The notes: generated by a model not told the origin, from the letters alone. 27,005 nucleotides of DNA from Phenylobacterium aquaticum (GCF_947378715.1 NZ_CANCLE010000038.1:1-27005), one strand, 5' to 3'. Counted from the stretch's first letter, positions 1 to 8,122 are shown. Numbers and translations are program-made.

Positions 1-2092
1 CGTCCCCGAAGCGTTTGAAGGGCTCGAACAGCGAAGCCTTGTCCTCTGCGCTCAGGCCGGGGCCCTCGTCGGCGATCTTCAGGACCCAGAAGCCCGCGCG
101 CGCGCCGCGGCCGCGGGCCAGGGTGCAGGTGATCCGCCCGCCCTGGGGACTGAACTTGACGGCGTTGCCGAGCAGATTGCCCACCGCCCGCGCGGTCAGG
201 GCCGCGTCGCCCAGCACGATCACGCTCTCCGGCGCCTTGGTCTCGACGCTCAAGCCCTTGGCCCGCCACTGCGGCCACAGGTCGTCGACGGCCTGGATCA
301 GCAGGTCGGCCAGATCGAACTCCGCGGGCCGCAGGGCGGAGGATTCCGCCCGGGCCAGCTGCACGAAGCCGTCGGCCAGGGCCAGGGTGCGCCGGGCATA
401 GCCGGCGATGCGCGCCGACAGGGCCTCGGGCCCGCCGGCCTGACGCGGATTGTCGAGCAGGGCCAGGATCGAGCTCTGCGGCGAGCGCATGTCGTGGGTC
501 AGGAGCTGCAGGGCCTGCTCGCGCTGGCGGTGGGCGGATTCCAGGGCGGTGACATCGGCGAAGCGCAGGATGCGGCCGGCCGCCTCGCCCGGGGCGGCCT
601 GACGCAGGGCGATCCCCACCTGCAGGGTTCGGCCGTCGGAGAGCCGCAGCTCGCGACCGTCCGAGGCCAGGGCCTGAGGAATGGGCTCGAGGTCGGCGAG
701 CGGCAGGGTGTCGGCCAGGTCCGGCCAGGACCGGCCCTCCAGAGGACCCGCCGCCGCGAACAGGGTCCGGGCCGCGGCATTGGCCATCTCCACCCGGTCA
801 TGGGCGTCCAGCACCAGGGTGGCGTCGGGCAGGGCGGTGAGGGCGTCGGCGGCGAAGCGGCGCAGGGCGCTCATCCGGTCGATGGCCTGTTCCAGCAGCC
901 AGGCTTGGCGACCGACCAGATCGGCGGCGGGGGCCGGATCGGCGGCGGCGGGCCCCATGGCGGGATCTGCGGCCAGGCGATCGATCTCCGCGCCCAGGAA
1001 GGCGCTGGCCGCCGCCAGCCTGCGCCAGCCCCACAGGGGGTAGACCAGGACCAGCCCCGCCAGGGCCGGGACCGGCGGCAGCCAGACGCGCAGGGTCATG
1101 AGCAGTCCGGCGCTGACGCCCAGCACCAGCAGGCCGATCACCCCGCCCGCCGCCATGGCCGCCCGGGGCGCCAGTCGCAGCACGCAGACCAGCAGGGCCA
1201 GGAGGGCGCCGAGCGCGAACAGGGCGGCGGCCCAGGCCGGGAGCGGGCGGATCTCGCGGCCCTGCAGCAGGGCGCTGACCACATTGGCCTGGAACTCCAC
1301 CCCCGACAGGTCGGCGCCATGGCCGCTGACCGGAGTGGGGAAGCGGTCGCCCATGCCGGCGGCCGTCGCGCCGACCAGGACGATGCGGCCCCTGAAGGCC
1401 TGGGGCGGGACCTCGCCGCGCAGGACGCTGGCGAAGGCGATGGTCGGGAAGGATCCGGGCGGTCCGGCGAAGGGAACCAGGAGGGCGTCCGGCGGCGACG
1501 GAGCGTGCGGATCGATCAGCCGGAACCCCTTGAGGGCCAGGTGGTCGATCCAGTGGCCCGGCCCCCCGTCGCGCAGATGCACCCGACGCAGCAGGCCGTC
1601 GGCGTCATAGCGCACATTGACCTGGCCCAGTCCCGCCGCCGCCCGGGCCAGGGCCGGGGTCGGCGGGGTCACGGCGAAGGCCGCGCCATCGGGCCCCGGC
1701 GCCTGGGTCAGGACCGGCAGGACAGTGGGAACCTTGGCCATGGCCGCCGCCAGGGCCGCGTCCTGGTCCGAGGGCTCCAGGAACAGCACGTCATAGATCA
1801 CCGCCTTGGGGCCGGCCTGGGCCAGCACCTCCAGCAGGCGGGCATGGGCGTCGCGGCCCCAAGGCCAGCGGCCGATCTCCGCCAGGCTGCGGTCGTCAAT
1901 GGCCACGATCACCACCCGGGGGTCGGGCTTCAGCGGGGCCAGGGCCATCAGCCGGTCATAGACCAGGTTGTCCGCCCGGGCGAACAGGCCGGTGAGGGCG
2001 CAGCCGGCCACGATCAGCGAGGCCGTGGCGGCGACCACCAGCCATTCGCGCATCAGCCGCGACCGTGGTCCCCCGCCGGGTCGCCTCGCCAT
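1..2092 (-). CDS. CHASE2-PAS sensor histidine kinase (3' end cut by window edge)
   Basis: The reading frame is open from an ATG at 2092 to the window edge, giving about 697 residues with no stop. An N-terminal membrane segment (about residues 17-38) is followed by a CHASE2-like extracytoplasmic domain (about 40-280, with VVIVAIDDRSL and GRWPWGRD near its start). Three closely spaced membrane segments follow (about 286-356). Then come a PAS-like region (about 400-500), a HisKA segment with the phospho-acceptor H533 in LTHDMRSPQSS, and a HATPase_c domain with N-box GNLLGNAVKFSP and G1 box DEGPGLS. The remaining ATP lid and C-terminus lie outside. CHASE2 kinases sense an unknown periplasmic cue and phosphorylate a response regulator. 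The start lies 4 bp after the stop of the FecR/LysM gene, so the two are surely co-transcribed with the upstream regulator, its likely partner. Confidence 0.88.
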   Translation of the reverse strand, partial: MARRPGGGPRSRLMREWLVVAATASLIVAGCALTGLFARADNLVYDRLMALAPLKPDPRVVIVAIDDRSLAEIGRWPWGRDAHARLLEVLAQAGPKAVIYDVLFLEPSDQDAALAAAMAKVPTVLPVLTQAPGPDGAAFAVTPPTPALARAAAGLGQVNVRYDADGLLRRVHLRDGGPGHWIDHLALKGFRLIDPHAPSPPDALLVPFAGPPGSFPTIAFASVLRGEVPPQAFRGRIVLVGATAAGMGDRFPTPVSGHGADLSGVEFQANVVSALLQGREIRPLPAWAAALFALGALLALLVCVLRLAPRAAMAAGGVIGLLVLGVSAGLLMTLRVWLPPVPALAGLVLVYPLWGWRRLAAASAFLGAEIDRLAADPAMGPAAADPAPAADLVGRQAWLLEQAIDRMSALRRFAADALTALPDATLVLDAHDRVEMANAAARTLFAAAGPLEGRSWPDLADTLPLADLEPIPQALASDGRELRLSDGRTLQVGIALRQAAPGEAAGRILRFADVTALESAHRQREQALQLLTHDMRSPQSSILALLDNPRQAGGPEALSARIAGYARRTLALADGFVQLARAESSALRPAEFDLADLLIQAVDDLWPQWRAKGLSVETKAPESVIVLGDAALTARAVGNLLGNAVKFSPQGGRITCTLARGRGARAGFWVLKIADEGPGLSAEDKASLFEPFKRFGD

Positions 2093-2096
2093 GGCG

Positions 2097-3464
2097 CTAT
2101 TCGCCGATCTGCAGGTCCTGCAGCGCGCCGGCCTTCACACTGGGCGGTTGGCCCGGCTTGAATCGGGTCGCCACGACGCGCCAGTGATAGGCCCCGGGCG
2201 GCAGGTCGGTGACCGACAGCTCCGGCTCGGTCAGGCCGGGCACGTCGACCAGGGGCGTGGTCTCGGCGCCGCGGAACAGCTGCAGCTCATAGAGCCTTTG
2301 GCCGGACCCCGCCGCGCTCCAGCGGAACTTGAAGCGGCGGATCTTGCCGGTCTTGTCCTGGGCCGGCGCCCCGGCGTCCAGGGTGTTGAGATCGCGCTCG
2401 AAGCCATAGTCGCGGGGCAGGCCCTCCAGGCCGTCGGCGTCGATGGCCGTGGCGCGGACGAAGAAGGTTCCGTCCGGCACGCCGGCGAAGCTGGCGGCGG
2501 GGGCGGGAACCACGGTCTCGGTGAACACGTCGACGAAGCCGGCGTCATTGGCCAGTTGCAGGTGATAGGCGCCGGCTCCGGCCACCGGCTCGACGGCGAA
2601 GGCGACCTGCGGGTCTTCCTGCGTGCGGCCGCCGCGCACCAGGGTCGGGGCGGGCAGCAGGGGCTTGGGCGGGGCGACGCCGGCGGCGCTGGCCCGGGCG
2701 CCGAACCCGGCGGGGACCGGCGTCTCGGCCGGCGGGCCAGCGGTCGGGGCCAGGCCCACCACGCCCTTGATGACCTCGGCCGCGGCGCTGGCCCGGGCGG
2801 GGTCGAAAGCGACGCGGTACTCGGTGCCGCGCACGGCGGCGACCGACAGGGGGGTGCGGATCAGGAACTGGGAGTCCGGGGTCGGCAGGGGCGAGACCGA
2901 GGCGGTTCCCTTGCCCAGCGTCAGCTCGAAGTCGCGGCGCAGGCCGCCGGTCAGCAGCACCTGGCGCAGGCGGGCGATCTTCAATGTGGAGTTGGACGGC
3001 AGGCTGACCCGGGACTCGTCGGGCAGGTCCAGGGTGGCGAAGGCGTTGGGGCCGGTGGCGATCTGGTCGCCCTCGGCCAGGGCCAGGCCGCGGGTCGCGG
3101 CGACGGCCCGCCCGGCCCGGGTGATGGTGACCGCGCCGCTATAGGCGCCCAGCTGGGCGGCGATCACCTCGGTCTTCAAGAGCGGATAGGGAATGGTCAG
3201 GGTCGAGCCGGGGCGCAGGTGGCGGGGCTCGGGCACCTTGTTCAGGCTTTGCAGGGTGCGGTAGTCGCCGACCTTGACCAGGTAGCGGCTGGACAGCCCG
3301 ATCAGGGTGTCGCCCGGCTTGACCAGATAGCGGACCGGCGCGTCGGCGGGCGCCGCCGTCGCAGCGGGCGCGGGCGGCGTCCTGCCCTGGGCGTGGGTCA
3401 GGCCGGGGGCCGCCAGGGCGGCGGCGAGAGCGAGGATCACACCGATGTCGGTCGCGCGCGTCAT
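2097..3464 (-). CDS. Secreted LysM/FecR-domain protein with Fn3-like C-terminus
   Basis: This 455-residue protein has a signal peptide (about 1-25, ending THAQG). A LysM domain (about 45-92, YLVKPGDTLIGLSSRY to LRPGSTLTIP) should bind peptidoglycan. A FecR domain follows (about 105-225, with AATRGLALAEGDQIATG and the SVAAVRGTEYRVAF signature). The remainder (about 265-455) contains two stretches resembling Fn3-like beta sandwiches (YHLQLANDAGF, YELQLFRGAE). FecR domains of this stand-alone type are periplasmic and are often beside CHASE2 proteins; whether this one is a ligand or partner of the kinase is inference. Its ATG overlaps the TGA of the response regulator (ATGA), and a strong GGAGGGGG Shine-Dalgarno sequence lies inside that gene's end, so translation is probably coupled. 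It is not a TonB-type anti-sigma FecR, since it lacks a cytoplasmic domain and has no sigma factor neighbour. Confidence 0.87.
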   Translation of the reverse strand: MTRATDIGVILALAAALAAPGLTHAQGRTPPAPAATAAPADAPVRYLVKPGDTLIGLSSRYLVKVGDYRTLQSLNKVPEPRHLRPGSTLTIPYPLLKTEVIAAQLGAYSGAVTITRAGRAVAATRGLALAEGDQIATGPNAFATLDLPDESRVSLPSNSTLKIARLRQVLLTGGLRRDFELTLGKGTASVSPLPTPDSQFLIRTPLSVAAVRGTEYRVAFDPARASAAAEVIKGVVGLAPTAGPPAETPVPAGFGARASAAGVAPPKPLLPAPTLVRGGRTQEDPQVAFAVEPVAGAGAYHLQLANDAGFVDVFTETVVPAPAASFAGVPDGTFFVRATAIDADGLEGLPRDYGFERDLNTLDAGAPAQDKTGKIRRFKFRWSAAGSGQRLYELQLFRGAETTPLVDVPGLTEPELSVTDLPPGAYHWRVVATRFKPGQPPSVKAGALQDLQIGE

Positions 3465-4168
3465 GCGATGTCCCCCTCCAGCCCCAGGCTCGGCTCTAGG
3501 CGATAGCCGAAACCATAGATGGTCACGAGCCGAAAGCCATTTTCCGGGCGAAGTTCCAGCTTGTTGCGCAGCCGCGAGAGGTGCGCGTCCAGGGTGCGGG
3601 TCTCCAGATCCGGATTTCGCCCCCAGACGGTCTCCAGCAGATAGTCCCGCGACAGGGCCCGGGCCCCGCTGCGGAACAGGGCCAGGGCCAGCTGCAGCTC
3701 CTTGGCGGTGAGCTCGCGCGGGACCCCGTCCAGGAAGATCGCCGGGACGCCCGGACGGTGCTCATAGCGCCCAAACTGTTCCGGCCCGGCTTCGCGCCCG
3801 GCGTTCGGGAAGCTGCGGCGCAGCAGGGCGGCGACCCGGGCCTCCAGCACGGCCGGCTGGATCGGCTTGACCACATAGTCGTCGGCCCCGGCCCCCAGGC
3901 CCCGGACGATATCGGCCTCCTCCGAGCGGCTGGTGATCAACAGCACCGGCGGCGGAGAGGCGATCAGCTTCAGCTGCGCCAGCACCGCCATGCCGTCGAG
4001 GCCCGGCATGTTCCAGTCCAGCAGCAGCAGGTCGAAGGTCTGGCGGCGCAGGTCGCGCAGGGCCGCTTCACCGCGCTCGAACAACACGGGGTCGTGGCCG
4101 GCGCGCGACAGCACCTCGGCGATCAGCTCGTTGTGGGCCGGATCATCGTCGAGCACGGCGATCTTCAT
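3461..4168 (-). CDS. OmpR/PhoB-family response regulator
   Basis: This is a 235-residue regulator. The receiver domain (about 1-120) has the acidic pocket D7-D8-D9, phospho-acceptor D51 in LLLLDWNMPGLDG, T79 and K101 in DDYVVKP. A C-terminal winged helix (about 140-232; ELTAKELQLALAL, TRTLDAHLSRLRNKL, TIYGFGYRLE) marks the OmpR/PhoB class and should bind DNA. The frame extends upstream to 4303, but the receiver begins at ATG 4168, and the extra residues are arginine-rich and unlike any receiver domain. It is the first gene of an operon with the FecR/LysM protein and the CHASE2 kinase, which is its likely phosphodonor. Targets are unknown; autoregulation through the 4169-4433 region is possible. 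Confidence 0.92.
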   Translation of the reverse strand: MKIAVLDDDPAHNELIAEVLSRAGHDPVLFERGEAALRDLRRQTFDLLLLDWNMPGLDGMAVLAQLKLIASPPPVLLITSRSEEADIVRGLGAGADDYVVKPIQPAVLEARVAALLRRSFPNAGREAGPEQFGRYEHRPGVPAIFLDGVPRELTAKELQLALALFRSGARALSRDYLLETVWGRNPDLETRTLDAHLSRLRNKLELRPENGFRLVTIYGFGYRLEPSLGLEGDIA

Positions 4169-4226
4169 CGGGCGGGGAAACCCTTCAATCGAAAGCGGCA
4201 CTATAGGCCAAGGCCCGGTGATTGGG

Positions 4227-4243
4227 CGACAGCTTCGCTGTCG
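4227..4243. promoter_or_regulatory. Perfect hairpin upstream of the response regulator
   Basis: The arms CGACAGC and GCTGTCG are perfect 7-bp inverted repeats around TTC, 59 bp before the response regulator start. On the minus strand the loop reads GAA. It could be a 5' leader hairpin or a protein-binding palindrome. No T-run follows, so it is not a convincing terminator. Confidence 0.4.
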
Positions 4244-4311
4244 AGATCGCGCGTGGCAGGCGAAACGCCGGGACCGGAGGCGCCAGGCTGTCCGCAGCCT
4301 CAAGTGGTGAT

Positions 4312-4327
4312 TTTACAATTGTTTACA
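4312..4327. promoter_or_regulatory. AT-rich repeat in the divergent promoter region
   Basis: Within GC-rich surroundings the segment holds two direct TTTAC copies 10 bp apart (4312-4316 and 4322-4326) around the palindrome ACAATTGT (4316-4323). One helical turn of spacing suits a regulator binding one face of the DNA, such as an OmpR-type dimer. It lies between the divergent response regulator and winged-helix genes. This is a candidate only; no promoter elements can be fixed by eye. Confidence 0.35.
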
Positions 4328-4433
4328 CCCTGCCCCGGTGACGGCTGAGCCCTCCCGGCCCTACAACAACACCCAATTCGGGGCAGTGATCCTTCCCAAC
4401 CCTTTGGATCAGCAACCCCTTGAGGGGACGGGC

Positions 4434-4898
4434 ATGCAGATTGATCTCGTGGAACTTGAGCGCGCTCCGCCCGGCGCCCTGATGGCCGCCACCGTGGCGG
4501 TGGAGGGCTTTTGCCTGCGGCGCGCCGAGACCGTGGCCGTGACCCACAATCTGGGCCCGACCTCGGCCCTGATCTTCCGGACCCTGTGCGTCGCGGCCCT
4601 GGCCTCCAATGGCGGCCCGGCGGACATGGACGACGACACCCCCCTGCGCTGGGTGTCACGCACGGCGCTGGCGGAATCCTGCAATCTTCCCCGCGAGACC
4701 GTGCGGCGCAAATGCGAGCGGCTGGTGCGGGCCGGGTTGATCGAGGGCGACCGGGTGCGCGGCGTGACCCCGTCGCGCCCGGCCCTGGCCGCCGGTCTGG
4801 GGCCGGACAGCCACGACACCCTGATCCGCGACCTGCGCCTGCTGATCGAGGCCCTGGAGCGCCTCAGCGTGCTCGGGGTGACGCGGGAAGCCGCCTAG
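4434..4898 (+). CDS. Winged-helix DNA-binding regulator, function unknown
   Basis: This is a 154-residue protein. The middle (about residues 50-110) reads as a winged helix: a helix around TSALIFRTLCVAAL, then WVSRTALAESCNLPRETVRRKCERLVRAGLIEGD, where LPRETVRRK is the likely recognition helix and the rest the wing. The C-terminal part (about 120-150) is helical and may dimerise. MarR or another wHTH family is possible; I cannot name one. The frame opens upstream at GTG 4338, but ATG 4434 is preferred because GAGGGG lies 7 bases before it and the upstream residues look uncoded. It is divergent from the response regulator operon. Regulatory targets are not evident. Confidence 0.75.
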   Translation: MQIDLVELERAPPGALMAATVAVEGFCLRRAETVAVTHNLGPTSALIFRTLCVAALASNGGPADMDDDTPLRWVSRTALAESCNLPRETVRRKCERLVRAGLIEGDRVRGVTPSRPALAAGLGPDSHDTLIRDLRLLIEALERLSVLGVTREAA

Positions 4899-4972
4899 GG
4901 TCCTAGTTCTTCTTCAGCCGACGCTGATCCAGCCCTGGGCCAGGGTCGCGGGGGTGACGCCCCGGCGGTCGC

Positions 4973-5380
4973 CTATCTGCAGACCGTGGCCTGCAGCACG
5001 GCGGCCGGCGAGCCGCTGGCGATGGCGATCATCCCGTGGACCTCGCTGGCGGTGTAGAGCTGGGCGCCGCTGGCGTCATATCCGGTGTTCTTCAGGTCGG
5101 AATACTGGTGAGTCGCGCAGTCGATCCCCATCCGCTCAACCATGATCGCCGGCTGAAAGGTCTTGCCGTCCGGGGTCTGGAAGCCGACGCCGGAATTGTT
5201 CTTGATCTGGATCGTCGCGGCCGTGATCCCGTTGGCCTGGCTGACGGTGGCCGGGTCATAGGAGATCACCCCGCCCGCGCCGCTGCCGATCTCCTTCCAG
5301 AGATAGACCTGGGCCTGGGCGGTTGCGGCGCCGAGGACGGCGACCGTCCCGGACAGAATCAAGCATTTGAAAATATTCAT
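4973..5380 (-). CDS. Small exported protein, similar to surface-adhesin E-like proteins
   Basis: This is a 135-residue protein with a signal peptide (MNIFKCLILSGTVAVLG to AQA, cleavage about residue 24). The mature part begins VYLWKEIG and has YDPATVSQANG, a central VERMGIDCATHQYSD and a terminal AVLQATVC. Two cysteines at matching places suggest one disulfide. This layout (Trp near the start, YD-x2-S/T-V, a mid-Cys and a final Cys) resembles the small surface-adhesin E-like family, but that is a pattern judgement without a search. The frame extends to 5437; ATG 5380 is preferred because it begins the signal peptide and has AAGGCGGG upstream. It converges on the winged-helix gene. Confidence 0.68.
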   Translation of the reverse strand: MNIFKCLILSGTVAVLGAATAQAQVYLWKEIGSGAGGVISYDPATVSQANGITAATIQIKNNSGVGFQTPDGKTFQPAIMVERMGIDCATHQYSDLKNTGYDASGAQLYTASEVHGMIAIASGSPAAVLQATVCR

Positions 5381-5534
5381 GAACCCGCCTTGTCCTCGTT
5401 GGAGGCGCGAGCCTATCGGCTGAAGGGCCGCGTGCAATGACCGGCCAACCTAGATTGGGCGCGCGACCCCAAGCCGGGGCGGGCAGGCGGCCACGACCCC
5501 GGTGGGCTATTCCATTCACATCAAAGGGAAGAAA

Positions 5535-5610
5535 TGGTGCCGCCTAGGTGACTCGAACACCTGACCCCCGCATTACGAATGCGGTGCTCTACCGGCTGAG
5601 CTAAGGCGGC
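5535..5610 (-). tRNA. tRNA-Thr (anticodon CGT)
   Basis: On the minus strand the gene begins GCCGCCT and ends AGGCGGC-A-CCA, a 7-bp acceptor stem with discriminator A and an encoded CCA (5535-5537). The D-arm is TTAGCTCAGCCGGTAGAGC. The anticodon arm CCGCA-TTCGTAA-TGCGG places CGT at positions 34-36, reading the threonine codon ACG. The T-arm contains GTTCGAGTC. It lies 29 bp after the hemY-like gene on the same strand. Confidence 0.96.
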
Positions 5611-5614
5611 CCGA

Positions 5615-5630
5615 CGGGGGTGGCCCCCCG
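5615..5630. terminator. Short GC hairpin between hemY-like gene and tRNA-Thr
   Basis: CGGGGG-TGGC-CCCCCG forms a perfect 6-bp stem with a 4-base loop just after the stop of the hemY-like gene. No T-run follows on the minus strand, because the tRNA begins within 5 bases. It may be a pause or RNA processing site rather than a true intrinsic terminator. Confidence 0.35.
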
Positions 5631-5639
5631 CGAGGGCGC

Positions 5640-7166
5640 CTATTTAGCGACTCTCGGCGCGCTCGCCAAGCGTCGTCGGGTCGCGGGGCGTCTTTGGCTG
5701 GGTCGAGGGCTTGGCGGGGGTGGCGGTTCGTCGTCTTCGTAGTGGCCTTCGTCGATCGGATAGGGCGCCTGGGCGCCCCCGTCGGCGGCCAGCAGCGGGG
5801 CCGGATCGGCATAGGAGATCGGCAGTTCCGGCAGCTCGCTCATCACCCGTTCGCGGCGCTCATGGCGCGGATGGATCAGCTCGCCGGTCTCCGCGAAGCT
5901 GGTGACCAGCCGGGCCCAGTCGCCGGGCTGATAGGCGAAGGCGCGGCCCTCGGGGTCGAGATCGGACCAGTCGGGCTCCCGGGGGGCCGAGACGCCCCGC
6001 GCCATCCAGACCCGGGCCTCGTCGGGGCGGCCGCCGGCAAAGGCGACCCGGGCCATCAGGCCGGCGATGCGGGCGGTGACCGGTTCGGCCTCCAGGGCGC
6101 GGGCGGCCTCGGCGGCGCGGACGGGATCGCCGCCGGTCAGGGCGGCTTCCACCGCCAGGATGCGGCTTTCCCGGGCCGTCGGGTTGAGGGCGGCCAGGTC
6201 GCCCAGACGCTCCGCCCTCTGGGGCGGGGTCTCGCTGGTCTTCAGGTCGCGATAGGCCAGCCAGAGCGCCGGGTGCGGGGCGACCTTCCAGGCCGCCTCG
6301 ATGGCCTGGGCGCCCCGTGTCGGCTTGCCCTGGGCGGCCAGCAGCCGGGCGGCCATCACCACGCCGGGCGCGAAGCCCGGCTGCAGCTTGGCGGCCTCGG
6401 CGGCGAAATCGGCGGCCTGGGCCCGGGCCTTGGCCTCCGGCGCGGTCTCCAGTCCGGCGGCGGAGGCGGCCAGCAGGGCGGCGCGGCCACGTTCGGCGAC
6501 GATGGGCGAGACGATCTTGCGGTCCAGTGCGCCCTTGACCAGGTCGCGGGCGGCGTCCCAGTCGCCCTCGGCCAGCTTGGCCTCCAAGAGGGCGCGCCAG
6601 GCCCAGCGGGCGGTGCGCGCCTGGCCATAGGCCTGCTCGGCGTGGCGCAGGGCGGTGGCCCGGTCCCCCTGGGCCTGGGCCAATTGCATCAGGCCCTTGT
6701 GTCCGGCCAGCCGCATCTCGGGGAAGCCCAGCATGGCGGAATAGGCGGCCTGGGCGGCGATGGTGTCACCGGCGGCCTCGGCGGCCTGGGCGGCCAGCAC
6801 CCGGACCAGGCCCGGGGCGTCCTCGGCCAGGTCGGCGGCCTTGGCGGCCAGGCGCCGGGCCTCGATCCCGTCCCCGGCGGCCACCGCCAGGAAGCCCCGG
6901 GTCAGCACCTCCCCGGCCTGGCGGCGACGGGTCTCGGCCCGGGCCCGCTCGGCCCGACGCGGGGCCTCGATCACCCACAGCAGCAGGCGCCAGAACACCA
7001 GGGCCGCCAGGGCGCCGATCAGGGTGATCAGGGCCAGGGCGGCGGCGGTCAGGTCGGCGCGCCAACCCATCCAGACGATGCTGGCGTGGCCCGCCTCTCC
7101 GGCCAGGGCCAGGACGGCGACGCTGATCGCCAGGACCAGGACGACGGCGAGGGCGGCGCGGATCAT
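5640..7166 (-). CDS. hemY: HemY-like TPR membrane protein (heme biosynthesis-associated)
   Basis: This is a 508-residue protein with two N-terminal membrane segments (about 3-24 and 41-68). The HemY_N linker VFWRLLLWVIEAPRRAERAR follows, then an alanine-rich TPR array to about residue 400. The tail is acidic then proline- and arginine-rich (EDDEPPPPPSPRPS). It belongs to the HemY family of tetrapyrrole-operon proteins, whose biochemical role is still unsettled; this is not the oxygen-dependent protoporphyrinogen oxidase also named HemY. It is the last gene of hemC-hemD-mitofilin-hemY and overlaps the mitofilin stop by ATGA, indicating translational coupling. The tail beyond the TPRs looks variable and may be disordered. 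Confidence 0.9.
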   Translation of the reverse strand: MIRAALAVVLVLAISVAVLALAGEAGHASIVWMGWRADLTAAALALITLIGALAALVFWRLLLWVIEAPRRAERARAETRRRQAGEVLTRGFLAVAAGDGIEARRLAAKAADLAEDAPGLVRVLAAQAAEAAGDTIAAQAAYSAMLGFPEMRLAGHKGLMQLAQAQGDRATALRHAEQAYGQARTARWAWRALLEAKLAEGDWDAARDLVKGALDRKIVSPIVAERGRAALLAASAAGLETAPEAKARAQAADFAAEAAKLQPGFAPGVVMAARLLAAQGKPTRGAQAIEAAWKVAPHPALWLAYRDLKTSETPPQRAERLGDLAALNPTARESRILAVEAALTGGDPVRAAEAARALEAEPVTARIAGLMARVAFAGGRPDEARVWMARGVSAPREPDWSDLDPEGRAFAYQPGDWARLVTSFAETGELIHPRHERRERVMSELPELPISYADPAPLLAADGGAQAPYPIDEGHYEDDEPPPPPSPRPSQRRPATRRRLASAPRVAK

Positions 7167-8038
7167 GCGCCCCCCCGGGCCATGCGGGCCAGGTCCTCGA
7201 GAGCGTCGGCGCGGACGGCGGCCACCCTTCGGTCGATCTCTGCGCGGCGCTCGGCCCGGGCGCGCCAGGGGGCCATGGCGTCACGGCCGGCCTGGGGCAG
7301 GGTGTCGAGCATCCGCAGGGCGTGGTCGATGTCGCCCTCCTGAACCATGTGCTCGGCCCTGGCCAGGGTGGCGTCGACCCCCTTGCCGGGCACGTCGCCG
7401 ACCCGGCGCAGCATCACCACCTTGGACAGGGCCGCCTTGATACGGGCCCAAAGGCCGCCGCCGTCGCCCAGCCCGCGCGAGGCCGAGGCGGCGCGGGCCG
7501 CGTAGTCGGGGAAGTCCCCGGCCAGCTCGGCGCGGCTGGGCGCGCCCACCTGGGCCAGGCGGCGCAGGGCGCGCAAGTCGGTGGTGGGCGGTGAGACGGC
7601 GACCAGGGCCGCCAGCTCATCGGCGAAGGGCCGCGAACTTTGGGCGGCGTCCAGCAGGGCGGAGGCGGCCAGGGCCGCAGCGGCCTGTTCGGCGGTGCGC
7701 GACTGCTGGGCCTCCAGGGCGTCGAGCCGCTGGGCCAGGCGCTCGACCTCGGCGGAGGACGGCGCGGCGTCGGCGGGAACCGGGCGTTCGACGGGCAGGG
7801 GGCCGGCGGCCTGGCTGAGGGCGGCGGGCTCGTCGCCAGCGACGGGGGCCTCGATGGCCGGCTTGGGCGCGGTGACGAACAGCCGGGGTCCGAAGCGCCA
7901 GAGCCCCAAAAGCGCGGCCACCACCATCAGGGAGACGGCGATGCCGGCCCAGAACCCCCGGCCGATCAGGCGCTGGCGGCCATATTCGGCCGGGTCGCGG
8001 GGCGCGAGCAGTTCGGCGGGATCGGGCTGGGCGCTCAT
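7163..8038 (-). CDS. Alphaproteobacterial mitofilin/Mic60-like membrane protein
   Basis: This is a 291-residue protein. A short cytoplasmic start is followed by one membrane segment (about 28-48, FWAGIAVSLMVVAALLGLW), a helical stretch likely to form a coiled coil (about 80-125, VERLAQRLDALEAQQS), and a C-terminal mitofilin-type segment (about 215-290, DATLARAEHMVQEGDIDHALRMLDTL). This matches bacterial Mic60, the protein from which the mitochondrial MICOS core is thought to descend, which shapes intracytoplasmic membranes in some relatives. Its place between hemD and the hemY-like gene is the usual alphaproteobacterial setting. It is often annotated as a uroporphyrinogen-III synthase-like protein (COG4223) because of fused or adjacent hemD; no synthase domain is visible here. 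Confidence 0.85.
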   Translation of the reverse strand: MSAQPDPAELLAPRDPAEYGRQRLIGRGFWAGIAVSLMVVAALLGLWRFGPRLFVTAPKPAIEAPVAGDEPAALSQAAGPLPVERPVPADAAPSSAEVERLAQRLDALEAQQSRTAEQAAAALAASALLDAAQSSRPFADELAALVAVSPPTTDLRALRRLAQVGAPSRAELAGDFPDYAARAASASRGLGDGGGLWARIKAALSKVVMLRRVGDVPGKGVDATLARAEHMVQEGDIDHALRMLDTLPQAGRDAMAPWRARAERRAEIDRRVAAVRADALEDLARMARGGA

Positions 8039-8122
8039 GAGGGCCGATCTTTCTGGCGAGCCGGTCGTCTTTGTCGTCTTGTTTGAAGTCTGGGCCGGGC
8101 GTCTGGGATGGATGCGGAAGCC

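Noticed and set aside
494..2161. Long open frame on the plus strand opposite the CHASE2 kinase.
   Set aside because: Its product is low-complexity Gly/Arg/Gln-rich and the opposite strand codes clear kinase motifs. GC-rich third positions leave antisense frames open.
4338..4433. GTG start extending the winged-helix regulator by 32 residues.
   Set aside because: No ribosome binding site, and the added residues look like intergenic sequence; ATG 4434 has GAGGGG upstream.
4926..4972. CCCTGG-G-CCAGGG palindrome and nearby GGGG/CCCC pairs as a bidirectional terminator for the convergent genes.
   Set aside because: The central spacer is one base and there is no T-run on either strand, so a stable terminator is not supported.
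5694..7343. A 549-residue plus-strand frame opposite the hemY-like gene.
   Set aside because: Gly/Gln-rich, no recognisable fold, and covered by a TPR protein on the minus strand.
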